64,000 nt of DNA from Paenibacillus dauci (lineage in GTDB: Bacteria; Bacillota; Bacilli; Paenibacillales; Paenibacillaceae). Every line of letters begins with the position of its first letter. Position 1 is the first letter of the stretch. The stretch lies in contig NZ_LAQQ01000002.1 in assembly GCF_000971985.1 (NCBI RefSeq), forward strand, positions 310,001 through 374,000. Reading direction: 5' to 3'. Positions 63,436 to 64,000 of this stretch are shown here, in pieces. The position numbers were made by a program, and so were the translations under genes. The notes beneath the pieces are model-generated. The model saw nothing but the letters and a program-made list of their open reading frames with translations. It ran no database searches and was not told the DNA's origin.

Positions 63436-64000
63436 TTACAGATAAAGCTGAGTAAGGTTATGCACCGCTTCATCGAGAGCAAGCGTGAATTCCTGTCTTT
63501 GTTCCAGATCTTTCAGAGTGACGATCTGTGCCTTCACCTCGTCTTCGCCCAGCAGAATGACATAGCGTATGTTCCGGGCATACAGACTGTTCAGCAGTTT
63601 GCCCAGCTTACGTCCGCCTGGCTCGGTCTGTACAGGAATGCCTGCAGCGCGTAGTTGGAGGGCAGTATTCATCACATCCGGCAGTGTATCTCCTATCGGC
63701 ACAATAACGACAGGAGCCGGTCTGCGAGAAGTAGATACTTCTCCTACTCCTGCTGGCTCTGACCGTTCACGGTAGAGAGCCATAATCGATTCCAGACCAA
63801 ATGATAATCCGATCGCCGGTAGCTCCAATTCTTCCCGATCGGTTAGTTTGCCGATCATGCCGTCATAACGTCCGCCGCTGCCCAGACTGGAAGGGAAAGA
63901 ACCGGTGGCATCGAACAGTTCATATACAGTGCCGGTGTAAAAGGATAATCCGCGCGACAGAAATAGATCGAATTCGCACTGCTGCCTGAGAAATGGCAGT
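63436..64000 (-). CDS. hisS: histidyl-tRNA synthetase, C-terminal part (5' end outside window)
   Basis: Open to the window edge on the minus strand. Reads FLSRGLSFYTGTVYELF and GSGGRYDGMIGKL, the class II HisRS histidine-binding and GGRYDG blocks, then GLSFGLESIMAL (motif 3 region) and a C-terminal anticodon-binding domain (VVIVPIGDT, RNIRYVILLGEDEV). About 188 codons of roughly 420 are visible. RGLSFYTGT replaces the common RGLDYYTGT, which may point to a second, divergent HisRS copy. Charges tRNA-His. Confidence 0.9.
   Translation of the reverse strand, partial: LPFLRQQCEFDLFLSRGLSFYTGTVYELFDATGSFPSSLGSGGRYDGMIGKLTDREELELPAIGLSFGLESIMALYRERSEPAGVGEVSTSRRPAPVVIVPIGDTLPDVMNTALQLRAAGIPVQTEPGGRKLGKLLNSLYARNIRYVILLGEDEVKAQIVTLKDLEQRQEFTLALDEAVHNLTQLYL

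Overview
The window looks like chromosome of a Gram-positive, spore-forming bacterium of the Paenibacillus type. The grounds are the AGGAGG-type ribosome binding sites, the frequent TTG and GTG starts, the spore-coat-like genes, the SLH-domain and copper-amine-oxidase-like stalk proteins, the YesM/YesN-like two-component pair beside a sugar ABC transporter, the CBM56-type secreted enzyme, and the acetylated branch of diaminopimelate synthesis. Most of the window has moderate GC. One block of about 11 kb (50.7-62.0 kb) is clearly AT-rich and organised differently.

Layout. 1-3 kb: gluconate permease (cut by the window edge) and gluconokinase. 3-7.1 kb: diguanylate cyclase, soluble chemotaxis-type protein, cysteine-cluster protein and MetE-like enzyme. 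7.2-13.4 kb: peptidase T, NAD(P)-binding protein, YjgB-like secreted protein, methyltransferase and cyclase-family hydrolase. 13.6-20.5 kb: branched-chain aminotransferase, a small secreted peptide, an unknown wHTH-like gene behind a striking operator cluster, membrane proteins, a secreted discoidin-like protein and an S41 peptidase. 20.8-32.7 kb: DapH, SDR, LysR, acetyl-DAP deacetylase, TetR, NmrA/NTF2 pair, YitT, two sporulation-type genes, a Cache-domain chemoreceptor and PatA. DapH, the deacetylase and PatA together make up the acetyl branch of lysine/DAP synthesis. 33-39 kb: secreted carbohydrate-active protein and the potABCD polyamine transporter. 39-50.4 kb: small proteins, then a sugar-binding lipoprotein, two permeases, a sensor kinase and a response regulator, an SLH protein and two small genes. 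62.2-64 kb: EamA transporter and the 3' part of a histidyl-tRNA synthetase gene.

The most notable object is the AT-rich block at about 50720-61957. It is a row of 14 small gene units, all on the + strand, nearly all separated by a conserved element of about 96 bp. Each intact element begins with a heptamer ending AAC and ends with a heptamer beginning GTT. In six units the heptamer closing a unit is the exact reverse complement of the heptamer that opened it. That is the signature of integron gene cassettes with attC sites. The elements fold as an outer L''/L' stem (ATTCACG/CGTGAAT) enclosing three small hairpins, and the paired bases covary between copies. No integron integrase lies in the window, so this is best described as a cassette array without an integrase (CALIN), in a Firmicute. 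Cargo includes a TIR protein, a HEPN-motif protein, a RidA-like protein, a P-loop kinase-like protein, an APH-like phosphotransferase, a Nudix hydrolase, a nucleoside deaminase, a GNAT acetyltransferase and several unknown proteins. Site quality declines from left to right, as expected if new cassettes entered at the left end.

Other unexplained structure includes three copies of a nested palindrome of about 120 bp (near 1.2, 42.5 and 42.7 kb), a triple AGTATTAATACT palindrome with 21-22 bp spacing upstream of an unknown gene (15.7 kb), a paired GACTAAATAGTC operator (27.1 kb), and two CcpA cre-like sites (34.66 and 41.04 kb).
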